Assembly (NCBI GenBank): GCA_020852855.1
Contig: JADZAA010000024.1
Coordinates: forward strand, 1-59,787
DNA length: 59,787 bases
Source: Bacteroidota bacterium
GTDB taxonomy: Bacteria; Bacteroidota; Ignavibacteria; Kapaibacteriales; UBA961
Reading direction: 5' to 3'
Within the stretch, counting starts at the first letter, position 1. Every line of letters begins with the position of its first letter. A program made the position numbers and the translations under genes. Under the pieces are notes generated by a model that saw only the letters and a list, made by a program, of their open reading frames with translations, was not told the DNA's origin and searched no databases. Below, piece by piece: positions 1 to 8,298 of the stretch.

Positions 1-99
1 AGGATATTATCCGACCGATTAAGATTGCGCAATATAAATTTTTACAATGAAGTATTAGAAGTTTGTGCAGGTTTATGGAATTATTGTCTAACTAATTGA
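1..99 (+). CDS. Transposase C-terminus (IS5-like DDE), partial
   Basis: Frame 1 is open from the window edge to a TGA at 97-99 and encodes 32 residues. They include RLRLRN, then FYNEVLEVCAGLWN, then a short tail. The pattern RLRN...F...V.E...GLWN is typical of the C-terminus of IS5-group DDE transposases as I know them; this is recognition by pattern, not by search. The reading frame is followed by the inverted repeat at 111-123. The rest of the gene is outside the window. Confidence 0.6.
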   Translation, partial: RILSDRLRLRNINFYNEVLEVCAGLWNYCLTN

Positions 100-123
100 T
101 TTACAATGTAACAACTACTCTAA
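1..123 (+). mobile_element. 3' end of an insertion sequence, truncated by the window edge
   Basis: The first 123 bases hold the end of a transposase reading frame followed by a terminal inverted repeat. The 13 bases at 111-123 (ACAACTACTCTAA) are the reverse complement, with one mismatch, of the 13 bases at 59664-59676 at the other window end, which lie just upstream of a transposase start. This fits the right terminus of an IS whose left terminus, from another copy, is at the far end. The IS ends 7 bases before the stop codon of the convergent gene at 131. Confidence 0.7.
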
Positions 124-130
124 TATACTT

Positions 131-3100
131 TTATTTTACGATTACTACACGCAGAGCCGATGTTTTTGTTGGTGTTCGTAAAATTGCCGAATAAATGCCC
201 GAAGCCAGTAGTTCTGTCGGGAGATTTATTTCTCTTGCATAGCCCGACGGTGTTAACATTCCTATATTCCACCGCTCCGAAAACACGATGCGTCCTTGAG
301 AATTTACCAATTCGAGAATGTGGTCGCCAATTTCGACGGAATATGCTTTTACCGTTAAATTTTCGTCGGCCGGAATAGGTGCTGCAACCAAACCGAAAAC
401 ACGAATCTCATCATCGTTCAAAAGTCGTTTGCCGCCTTTTTCGCAAAGAACAAATTGCAAGTGTCCGTTTATCATCGAATCTACTCGCGCAGGCGTTCCT
501 GCCGTCCAATTAAATTGAACCCAGCGCAAAGAATCTTGTTCGATACTGCCGAGTAATGCCACACCGCGTACTTCCGCAATAATACTTTCGGGTTCGGAAG
601 TCGAAAAATTATCACCGACGATACGAATGGTTCTTTGTCGCGTCGCGGAATTTATACTTGTGGTTAAAGTGCCTCCTATTGCAGAAGTAGGCACAAATAA
701 TCGCTCGTCAACGGTAAATTCGGCAAGAAACGAAGCGTTTGTCATAGCAATATTGGCGGGTGTCAAGCGTAGCCGAATAGGAATATGATAATCTATTGCC
801 GACGGATCCACATTTTTATCTGTCGGCAGAATTACGGTAGAGCGCAAAGTAGGTTTGCCTATTCCGGTTACGGTAATTTTGCGAATATCGTCGCATGGCG
901 ACGACTGCAACAGTTGCAGCGTATCAATGAAATCGCCGGCAGTCTGCGGAATAAATTCTATTGTCATTGTAACCGTTTCGCCGGGTGCAATAGTTGTGGG
1001 GCGCGGTCGCGGCGGGTCAAGCGTAGCCGTAAATATTCCGCCTTTAGCCCACTGAACGCGGTCAATAGTAATCGGACGGCTGCTTATATTGGTAATGGTC
1101 AATCGTTGTTGAGCTGAAGTCAGCATTTCAACTATGCCGAATACAACGTTGCCGGGCGCGGCAAGCAGAGGCGTTTCACGTTCGCCGCGTAATCGCGTCA
1201 GAAAATCGCGTGTGGTGCCGTTAAGCAAAGCTTTGGTTGTAATCTCGGCCGATTTTATGCCGTCGGTGGAATTGGCCGGATTAAACATTACGTAGCGTAT
1301 AAAACGCTCGGTTGAATTAAGAATAACGGGAAAACTGACGGGTGCGGTAAAAGTAAAGTCTGCCGCATCGGGGCCGGTTATTTGCATATCGAGGATTTGC
1401 AGTGGTGCTAATCCTGAATTTGCAAATACAACTGAATCGAGGGCAGTTTCACAAGAAGCAATTTTACCGAAATCAAGCATATTACCGAAGGACAGAGTAG
1501 CCTCCACAGCGGTAATTTCTATAATTACATTTTGCGTATCTGGACAAGGCTGTGCAAAAATAATTCGTGCCGTATCACGAATTATTCCTCCTTGATTTGC
1601 CGTCATTTTTACATTAAAACTCACAATATCATTAGGATTCATTAAAATTGTTTGCGGTGTTACAGTGGAACGCGACGATAATACCGAAACAATTGAAACG
1701 GGTATTGTGCCTAAGTTTTCTACGGGGAAACTTATATCCACAGATTGCGGAACAGGAATAATGCCGCCACTGATAATATTTTGCGGAAGTTTAATTTGCG
1801 GTGTTTCTTTGCGTCCGGAAATGGGCAAATCTATTCGCGGCTGTGTTAAATCGTCGGTCGGAATAGTCAGAATGGCCGTATTAAGTCCTGCTGTACCGAG
1901 AGGTGCATTAAATCGTATTATATATTGCACGGAATCGCCCTGATGAAGCACATAAGGGGTTGCAGGTTGCTTGATTATTGAAAAAGCGGAATAATTCTGC
2001 CCGGTAATAATCGCTTGTTCGGTCAAAGTTGCATCGGCCGCGCCGTAATTTTTTAATGTAACGGAATCATCTTTAAAATCACATTGGGAAGTATTGCCGA
2101 AAATAAATGACGGTGCAGATGTACGTAAATCCGAACTAATTCCTTGCCCCGCAAAAAGTAGTCGTGCAGTATCGGGGCAAGTATTGGCTAATGTAAGCGA
2201 GCGTATCTCCAGAAATGCTGTGTCAAAATTTTCATTTGTCGGCGTATATTCCACTTGAATTTTTACAGTTCCGCCGGGCGGAATAATCGGCGAAGCCGGC
2301 TGAACCGATATTATGCGGAACGGTGCGGGCAAAGCGGGCGGAAAGTTGGAAAGTTCAGCAGGAGCATTTCCTGTATTTTTTAATTCTACTTCCAGCGTTT
2401 TGGTTGTTCCTACACGAGTTCTCGAAAATTGCCCCGTTCCCGTAAATTCCAATTGTGTTTCTATGCCTTCGCCAATAAGAACAAGCGTATCGGCAAAATC
2501 ACATTCGTCGAGAACAACAATCATTCGTGCTGTCATTTTACCGCGCGAACGTGCCGTAAATCCTATTGCAAGGTCAATATCCTCGCCTGCGTCGGCTATT
2601 GTTGCTCCGCTGAAAGCCGCGTCGAAATGCGCTCTGTCCGTTAGATTCAGCATTGCTGCCGCGATTCTTTTTGAAGAGCGATTCTGAAGCGTGGCTGATG
2701 TATATGATGATTCCCCCAAACACAATTTACCGAAGTCAATGGTATCAATAACTACGGAGTTTGTACGATTAAGAAATTGTGTAAATAAGGTATCGCGAGA
2801 AGACAGAAACTCTATTGACCAAGGGCTTTTTCCTTTTTCGGGGTCATTATTGTTAAGAATTAGCGAATCGGAGAATGTAAGCAGATTTGTTCCTAACGGC
2901 GGTTGAAATTTCACTATTATATTTCCGGCTGATTGCGGAGCAATTTTCATCGGGAAAGCCGGCGATATAACTGAGAATCCTTGATTACCTTTTTTCCAGA
3001 TAGGAGGGTCTATTATTAAATCTGCGGCACCGTCGTTTTTCACTTGCAGAGTATCGAATGAAGATGCACCCGGGCAAATAACACGCGATAAAATTCGGCT

Positions 3101-4945
3101 TCGCTGCGAGGCAATTATAGGCTGGTCGGCAATAATAATAATATTTGCGGCCGATTGCGACATAACAACATCCGGCTCCATTAAATACGGCCGAGAATCG
3201 GGATTCGTAATTCTTTGCGCTCCAACAATATAGTAACGCGAATCTCTGAAAATTCGAGGGTCATTCAAGTCTATAGGTAAAAACCAGGTATTTTGATAGC
3301 CAGCTATTGTACTATCTACAATTGTCCAAGGTCCAAATTCTGGTTTTATGAATATAATCACGGGCAGTCCGTTGCCGCTGCCGCGTAGTGTAAATACTCT
3401 TTTTACAACAGATTGTGTATCTGTGGTCGGACCTTGGAATAAAGAGCCGTCAATATTTGTCGAAGTTGGGGGTTGCATTACCGGGCAGTCGTAACGGAAG
3501 CGCCCGTGCCCGCCGCGAGGTGCGGTGTTTGCCGGTGTAGAATATCCTCCGCCGCGTACATCGGAACTCCATGCCGCTATATTCAGTTTTGCCTGCAAAC
3601 CTATATGCCCACCCGCACCGCTTCCGCCTCGTGTTCCTTGGTCTTCGCCTAAACCGCCGACAGATGAGAAATTAACGTTTAAAACAGCGCGTGCGGCAAC
3701 TCTTATTGCACCGCCGCCGCCACCGCCGCCACCGGCACAACCGCCGGTGACCTCTTGCGGATTACCGCTTGCGCCGCCCGAACCGCCTGCAATGGGAACT
3801 ACGCATTTATTGCCGTGCATTTTTCCGCCGTTACTGCGTGTAGGGCTGTCGCCATCTGTTCCGTAGCCGCCTGCGCCGCCTTGTTCGCTTTGGCTTTGTC
3901 CCGTCCCGCCGCCATAGCCGCCGGTTATCGTATTGGAATTGGAACCGTTCCAGCCCGTTCCCGATAATCCGAACGGGTGTCCCGTTCCGCCGCCGGCACT
4001 TTCCACTGTATTCGGTTGCGCTTCGCCGCCCGGAACACCGTTCAGAGAAAGTCCTCCTATATCTTGACTTGCAAGGTTCCTGCCGCTTCCCGCGCCGGAA
4101 AATTTATATACATTGTCACGGTCAAAAAGCGGTGGAACCCCTTTATTGTTGCGCCCGCCGCGTGCGCCGCCTGTATAACCGTCACCGCCATTGCTGCCGT
4201 CTGCGCCACCGCCGACTAAAGTCGCATCGCAAGAACGGCCGGCCCCGCCGCCACCGCCAGGTCCGCCATTCATGCCATTGCCGTTAGTTTGAACGGTTGT
4301 CCCCCCCGGACTTTGTATTACGCCTTGTGCTAACAGAATAAACGGCAAATATCCCTGATTGCCGGGAGTAGACGGGTCGCAATCGGCTGTATTTACGGTG
4401 TAAGTTCCCGGAGCCAGCACCATACTGTCAACAAGCATAGCACCGCGCCGCGAACGCTTGCCCAGAGAGCCCGCGCCCAATACTCGCTCGGGGTTACCGG
4501 TTTTATCGCCGAAGCGAAACGGTCTGACTATGTAGAAAGTATCTATATTCGACCGTACTCCATTGACCGTAACTTCGATTGGAATACGAAATTCAGGAGA
4601 AAGGCGCTCCCAATCGTCGGAATTCGGAGGAAAAGGCAATGTAGGACGCACGAAAATATGCGTTGAAATTAATTTACCATTCCAACTGATAATTAGTGGC
4701 CCGATAATGACTTTCGACGAGTCAGCGGGATTGACCAAGCGCAACCTGACCGCATCGCCCGGATTGTTCAGCGAAATACCGTCGGGGCCAAAAGTTCCGT
4801 CGGCATTATACGGTGCATAAACCTCCAAATACGTATTCATATTCGGAGTGCCTATATCGGGCAAAATATAGGAAACGGTCGGTTGTGCGAAAGCGATTAT
4901 ATAACCGAACGTTAAAGCGGTGAAAAGCGAAAGAAAGCATTTCAT
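131..4945 (-). CDS. Giant secreted choice-of-anchor-D repeat protein with Gly-rich region
   Basis: Predicted secreted or surface protein of 1604 residues. The start at 4945 gives a clean signal peptide (MKCFLSLFTALTFGY...AFAQ); an in-frame ATG at 5011 lies upstream of the TAnnTTTG promoter at 4999-5006, so it is unlikely to be used. After an N-terminal Ig-like part comes a very glycine-rich stretch (about residues 215-455, many GG and GGG runs). Four or more ASH/choice-of-anchor-D beta-sandwich repeats follow (about 600-1430), marked by recurring phrases such as 'F.G..G.A...LT..N' and 'IAPGETVTMTIEF.P'. The last 80 residues look like a type IX secretion sorting domain (ELVNSQGRIV, then LASGIYSAIL, ending in RVVIVK). 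Such proteins are common in Kapabacteria-like genomes; the ligand or role is unknown. Confidence 0.8.
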   Translation of the reverse strand: MKCFLSLFTALTFGYIIAFAQPTVSYILPDIGTPNMNTYLEVYAPYNADGTFGPDGISLNNPGDAVRLRLVNPADSSKVIIGPLIISWNGKLISTHIFVRPTLPFPPNSDDWERLSPEFRIPIEVTVNGVRSNIDTFYIVRPFRFGDKTGNPERVLGAGSLGKRSRRGAMLVDSMVLAPGTYTVNTADCDPSTPGNQGYLPFILLAQGVIQSPGGTTVQTNGNGMNGGPGGGGGAGRSCDATLVGGGADGSNGGDGYTGGARGGRNNKGVPPLFDRDNVYKFSGAGSGRNLASQDIGGLSLNGVPGGEAQPNTVESAGGGTGHPFGLSGTGWNGSNSNTITGGYGGGTGQSQSEQGGAGGYGTDGDSPTRSNGGKMHGNKCVVPIAGGSGGASGNPQEVTGGCAGGGGGGGGAIRVAARAVLNVNFSSVGGLGEDQGTRGGSGAGGHIGLQAKLNIAAWSSDVRGGGYSTPANTAPRGGHGRFRYDCPVMQPPTSTNIDGSLFQGPTTDTQSVVKRVFTLRGSGNGLPVIIFIKPEFGPWTIVDSTIAGYQNTWFLPIDLNDPRIFRDSRYYIVGAQRITNPDSRPYLMEPDVVMSQSAANIIIIADQPIIASQRSRILSRVICPGASSFDTLQVKNDGAADLIIDPPIWKKGNQGFSVISPAFPMKIAPQSAGNIIVKFQPPLGTNLLTFSDSLILNNNDPEKGKSPWSIEFLSSRDTLFTQFLNRTNSVVIDTIDFGKLCLGESSYTSATLQNRSSKRIAAAMLNLTDRAHFDAAFSGATIADAGEDIDLAIGFTARSRGKMTARMIVVLDECDFADTLVLIGEGIETQLEFTGTGQFSRTRVGTTKTLEVELKNTGNAPAELSNFPPALPAPFRIISVQPASPIIPPGGTVKIQVEYTPTNENFDTAFLEIRSLTLANTCPDTARLLFAGQGISSDLRTSAPSFIFGNTSQCDFKDDSVTLKNYGAADATLTEQAIITGQNYSAFSIIKQPATPYVLHQGDSVQYIIRFNAPLGTAGLNTAILTIPTDDLTQPRIDLPISGRKETPQIKLPQNIISGGIIPVPQSVDISFPVENLGTIPVSIVSVLSSRSTVTPQTILMNPNDIVSFNVKMTANQGGIIRDTARIIFAQPCPDTQNVIIEITAVEATLSFGNMLDFGKIASCETALDSVVFANSGLAPLQILDMQITGPDAADFTFTAPVSFPVILNSTERFIRYVMFNPANSTDGIKSAEITTKALLNGTTRDFLTRLRGERETPLLAAPGNVVFGIVEMLTSAQQRLTITNISSRPITIDRVQWAKGGIFTATLDPPRPRPTTIAPGETVTMTIEFIPQTAGDFIDTLQLLQSSPCDDIRKITVTGIGKPTLRSTVILPTDKNVDPSAIDYHIPIRLRLTPANIAMTNASFLAEFTVDERLFVPTSAIGGTLTTSINSATRQRTIRIVGDNFSTSEPESIIAEVRGVALLGSIEQDSLRWVQFNWTAGTPARVDSMINGHLQFVLCEKGGKRLLNDDEIRVFGLVAAPIPADENLTVKAYSVEIGDHILELVNSQGRIVFSERWNIGMLTPSGYAREINLPTELLASGIYSAILRTPTKTSALRVVIVK

Positions 4946-4998
4946 GGTTTTGTCCGAAAAATTAAGGCATATCGCTTTGACGAAAGAAAAAACTGCCG

Positions 4999-5006
4999 CA
5001 AAGATA
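4999..5006 (-). promoter_or_regulatory. TATCTTTG -7 promoter element
   Basis: CAAAGATA on the plus strand reads TATCTTTG on the minus strand, matching the Bacteroidota -7 consensus TAnnTTTG. It lies about 54 bases upstream of the ATG at 4945 and downstream of the alternative ATG at 5011, so it favours the shorter start. I see no clear -33 TTTG at the usual spacing. Confidence 0.55.
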
Positions 5007-5139
5007 GACAAAATTACCGGCGTTTTATTTCATTTGTAAACAATGCAAATAAAGCAGTACGCAAAGAGCAGGCAAAGTTAAAAAGCAGGCGAAAAAACGA
5101 TGCAGGAACAGATTCTGTTTTTCAACGGAAAAAGCGGAT

Positions 5140-8004
5140 TCAATGCGCCTCGTCCCAATTTGCTCCAACGCCGATTTCCACAACAAGAGGAATATCGCCA
5201 AGCGGATACGCAGATTCCATCTGTTCTTTGACCAATGTGCGCATATCGTCAAGTTCGTCGCTGTAGGTTTCGAATACCAATTCGTCGTGAATTTGCAAAA
5301 CCATAAGCGACCTCATACGCGCCTTTTTCATTGCCGCCCTTACGTTTATCATTGCAATTTTCATCATATCGGCGGCAGCACCCTGTATGGGCATATTTAT
5401 GGCGGCGCGCTCTGCTGCTTGTCGTAATGTTTGATTTCGGCTCGTAATTAAAGGAAAATACTTGCGTCGGCCAAGTAAAGTTCGCGCATATCCCTTCTCT
5501 CGCGCCGTCGCCAAAGTTTCGTCCATGTAGCGGCGAATACCAACATATTTTGTAAAGTATTGCTCTATAATCAGCCTCGCTTCGTCGCGCGGAATACCCA
5601 GTTGCTGGGCAAGCCCGAAAACCCCTTGTCCGTACATTATTCCGAAATTAACGGTTTTTGCTATACGCCTTTGCTGTGCATCCACTTTGTCGAGTTCCAC
5701 TCCGAACAAAGTAGCCGCCGTAGCCGCGTGTATATCTTTTCCATGCCGAAAAGCGTCTGTCAATGCCGCGTCGCCGGCCATAGCCGCCATTATGCGAAGT
5801 TCAATTTGGGAGTAATCCGCCGACATCAAAACCGCATTAGGCAAGTGCGCCGCAAATGCTCGCCGAATAGAGCGCCCTATTTCGGTTCGGACGGGTATAT
5901 TTTGTAAATTTGGCGATGATGAAGAAAGCCGTCCCGTTCCTGCGGCCGTCTGATTGAACGTTGTATGAATTCGCCCCGTCCGCAAATTGACCATTCGCGG
6001 CAATGCATCAACATAAGTAGACTGTAATTTCTGAAACTGACGGTATTCGAGTATCATTCCTGCCACAGGAAAATCGGGCGCAAGTTTTGAAAGTGCCGAA
6101 ACATCGGTACTATAGCCCGATTTTGTCTTTTTTTGCATCGGGAGCATCATCTTTTCAAATAAAATTTCCCCGACTTGCTTTGGTGAATCTATATTAAATT
6201 CTACTCCCGTTTCACGATATATATTGCTTCGAAGCAGCCGAGTTTCATTTTGGATTTTCAATGAAATTGTTTCAAGTGCAGAAACGTCTATTGCAACACC
6301 GTTAAATTCCATTTCAGCAAGAACTTCTACCAGCGGAAATTCAATGCGCCGCGCTATTTCGGCTACGTTTTCTTCATCTATTTTTTTGTTGAGGATATGA
6401 TAAAGTTTCAGAGTAACGTCTGCATCTTCGGCGGCATATTCCGTGATTTTATCGAGAGGCACATCGAGCATCGAGCCTTGTTTTTTTTCGCCTATGAGCG
6501 CGGTAATCGGTATTGTTTTGTAATTCATCCAACGTTCCGCAAGTGCGTCCATATTATGCGGCATATCGGGATTTATCGCATAATCAGCCAGCATCGTGTC
6601 GAAAGCGACGGGCGCAACGCGAATATTATGGCGAAGTAAAATCAAAGCGTCAAATTTCAAATTCTGACCGATTTTGGGTAAATTTGGTCGTTCTAACAAT
6701 TCTTTCAATTCAGGCGCAATATCGAACCATTGCAACCGATCGGCCGAATATCCGGTTTTCGGCTCGGCAAAAAGCGAGTTTTGCTCTTTGTCTTCCTCGT
6801 TATCGGGTTCGTCTGTATAAGGCTCTGTCGCCACAAAAAATGCGCGTTCTTCCCTTGCGCAAAGAGCAACGCCCACGATACCGCAATTCATGGCATCGAG
6901 CGAGGTTGTTTCCAAATCCACGGAAAGAACGTCGGCCGCGGTAAGTTCGCGTATCATATCTCGGAATCCGCCAAACGAATTAACGAGAATATATTCGTGC
7001 GGAACTTCCTTGACCGTCAATGATTGCAACTGTGCACCGCTGTGCGCCGGCGTTGCATTTTCCTTGTTGCCGACAACACTTGTTCCAGATGTGTTTTTTT
7101 CGGTAGCCTGCGATTTTTCAGGGAAAAACTCCGCTATTTTTTTGTTCCATTTGTTCCGCAGCGTATTAAAATTCATTTTTACAAAAAAAGCATCTATCGG
7201 CACCGAACCGTCGGGACTCCAAAGGCAATCGCCCATTTCAATATCGTACGGAACTTCGCTGTGAATTGTAACAAGCTCTTTCGAGAGGAAAGCCATCGGG
7301 CGATTTTCTTCGAGTTTTTTCCGCGTTGTTCCATTTGGTATTTCCTCTATTCGTTCATAGATTTTTTCTAAAGAGCCGAATTGCAAAATCAACGGAATTG
7401 CAGTTTTTTCGCCTATACCTTTAACGCCCGGCACATTGTCGGAGGAGTCGCCTGTAAGTGCAAGTACATCAACAACTTGTTCGGGTAGTACGCCGAATTT
7501 TTCTTTTACTGAATTTGTATCGTACAGGTCATATTCGCCCGAATCTCTGCTTGGCCGCAGGATTTTAACACGCTCATTAACCAATTGAAAATAATCTTTA
7601 TCGGACGTAATGCAATATGCCTCCGCGCCTTGTTCGGCGGTTTTTCGGGCAAGAGTTCCCACAATATCGTCTGCTTCGTAGCCGGACATTTCTATGCGGC
7701 GTATTCCAATTGCATCAATAAACTCTTTGATACGAAGCAGTTGCGGCGCAAGGTCTTCGGGAAATGCTTGTCGGTTAGCCTTGTAATCTACGTATTTTTC
7801 ATGACGAAACGTAGGCCCTTTCGAATCAAAAACAGCAACGATATATTTAGGTTTTTCTCGTTCTAAAAGCGAGGTTATCATATTTGCAAAGCCAAATACG
7901 GCACTTGTTGGCTCGCCCGTAGCCGTTTTAAGCCCCATACGATTCAAGGCATGATAGGCTCGAAAAACTAACCCCATTGCATCAATCAAATATAAGCGTT
8001 CCAT
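5140..8004 (-). CDS. polA: DNA polymerase I
   Basis: Repair and replication polymerase of 954 residues, the usual length. The N-terminal 5'-3' exonuclease domain (about 1-290) holds the metal-binding region YEADDIVGTLA and the H3TH region GVKGIGEKTA. The 3'-5' proofreading domain (about 350-560) keeps all three exo motifs: SVDLETTSLD near 360, IGQNLKFDAL, and YAAEDADVTL near 521. It should therefore proofread, unlike Taq polymerase. The polymerase domain has motif A (DYSQIELR, about 728), motif B (KTVNFGIMYGQG, about 785) and motif C (QIHDELVFE, about 902). The gene stands alone: its stop is 194 bases from the start of the downstream gene, and 294 bases separate it from the divergent secreted protein gene at 8299. 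Confidence 0.98.
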   Translation of the reverse strand: MERLYLIDAMGLVFRAYHALNRMGLKTATGEPTSAVFGFANMITSLLEREKPKYIVAVFDSKGPTFRHEKYVDYKANRQAFPEDLAPQLLRIKEFIDAIGIRRIEMSGYEADDIVGTLARKTAEQGAEAYCITSDKDYFQLVNERVKILRPSRDSGEYDLYDTNSVKEKFGVLPEQVVDVLALTGDSSDNVPGVKGIGEKTAIPLILQFGSLEKIYERIEEIPNGTTRKKLEENRPMAFLSKELVTIHSEVPYDIEMGDCLWSPDGSVPIDAFFVKMNFNTLRNKWNKKIAEFFPEKSQATEKNTSGTSVVGNKENATPAHSGAQLQSLTVKEVPHEYILVNSFGGFRDMIRELTAADVLSVDLETTSLDAMNCGIVGVALCAREERAFFVATEPYTDEPDNEEDKEQNSLFAEPKTGYSADRLQWFDIAPELKELLERPNLPKIGQNLKFDALILLRHNIRVAPVAFDTMLADYAINPDMPHNMDALAERWMNYKTIPITALIGEKKQGSMLDVPLDKITEYAAEDADVTLKLYHILNKKIDEENVAEIARRIEFPLVEVLAEMEFNGVAIDVSALETISLKIQNETRLLRSNIYRETGVEFNIDSPKQVGEILFEKMMLPMQKKTKSGYSTDVSALSKLAPDFPVAGMILEYRQFQKLQSTYVDALPRMVNLRTGRIHTTFNQTAAGTGRLSSSSPNLQNIPVRTEIGRSIRRAFAAHLPNAVLMSADYSQIELRIMAAMAGDAALTDAFRHGKDIHAATAATLFGVELDKVDAQQRRIAKTVNFGIMYGQGVFGLAQQLGIPRDEARLIIEQYFTKYVGIRRYMDETLATAREKGYARTLLGRRKYFPLITSRNQTLRQAAERAAINMPIQGAAADMMKIAMINVRAAMKKARMRSLMVLQIHDELVFETYSDELDDMRTLVKEQMESAYPLGDIPLVVEIGVGANWDEAH

Positions 8005-8226
8005 CTGAAGTCGGAAAAAATGAAAGAAATCTCCGGCAAAATTCCGTAAAACTTGTCGTTTACCGCCTTTTTACAGTCGGCAAAGCAAGTTTTTTATCTC
8101 GAAAATAGGAGCAAAACAAGAATTTAGAGATTAAAGTCCGCGTTTTGTCTTGGGAATTAAGGCAATTAGCGATTGCGGTGCACAAACGATAAGATTTGCT
8201 TGATTTTTGCGTGTTTCATCTTTTGG

Positions 8227-8263
8227 CGGACAAACGTCCGTACAATAGAAAAACGTATTTTTG
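8227..8263 (+). promoter_or_regulatory. Promoter with operator-like inverted repeat
   Basis: TATTTTTG at 8256-8263 matches TAnnTTTG and lies 36 bases upstream of the ATG at 8299. Just upstream, CGGAC at 8227-8231 and GTCCG at 8236-8240 form a perfect inverted repeat with a 4-base spacer. This is about where a -33 element would sit, so the repeat could be a binding site for a regulator. The rest of the 294-base gap between polA and this gene shows no gene. Confidence 0.5.
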
Positions 8264-8298
8264 CGCTGTGAATCCGTGATATTTATTGCCGCTGTGAT

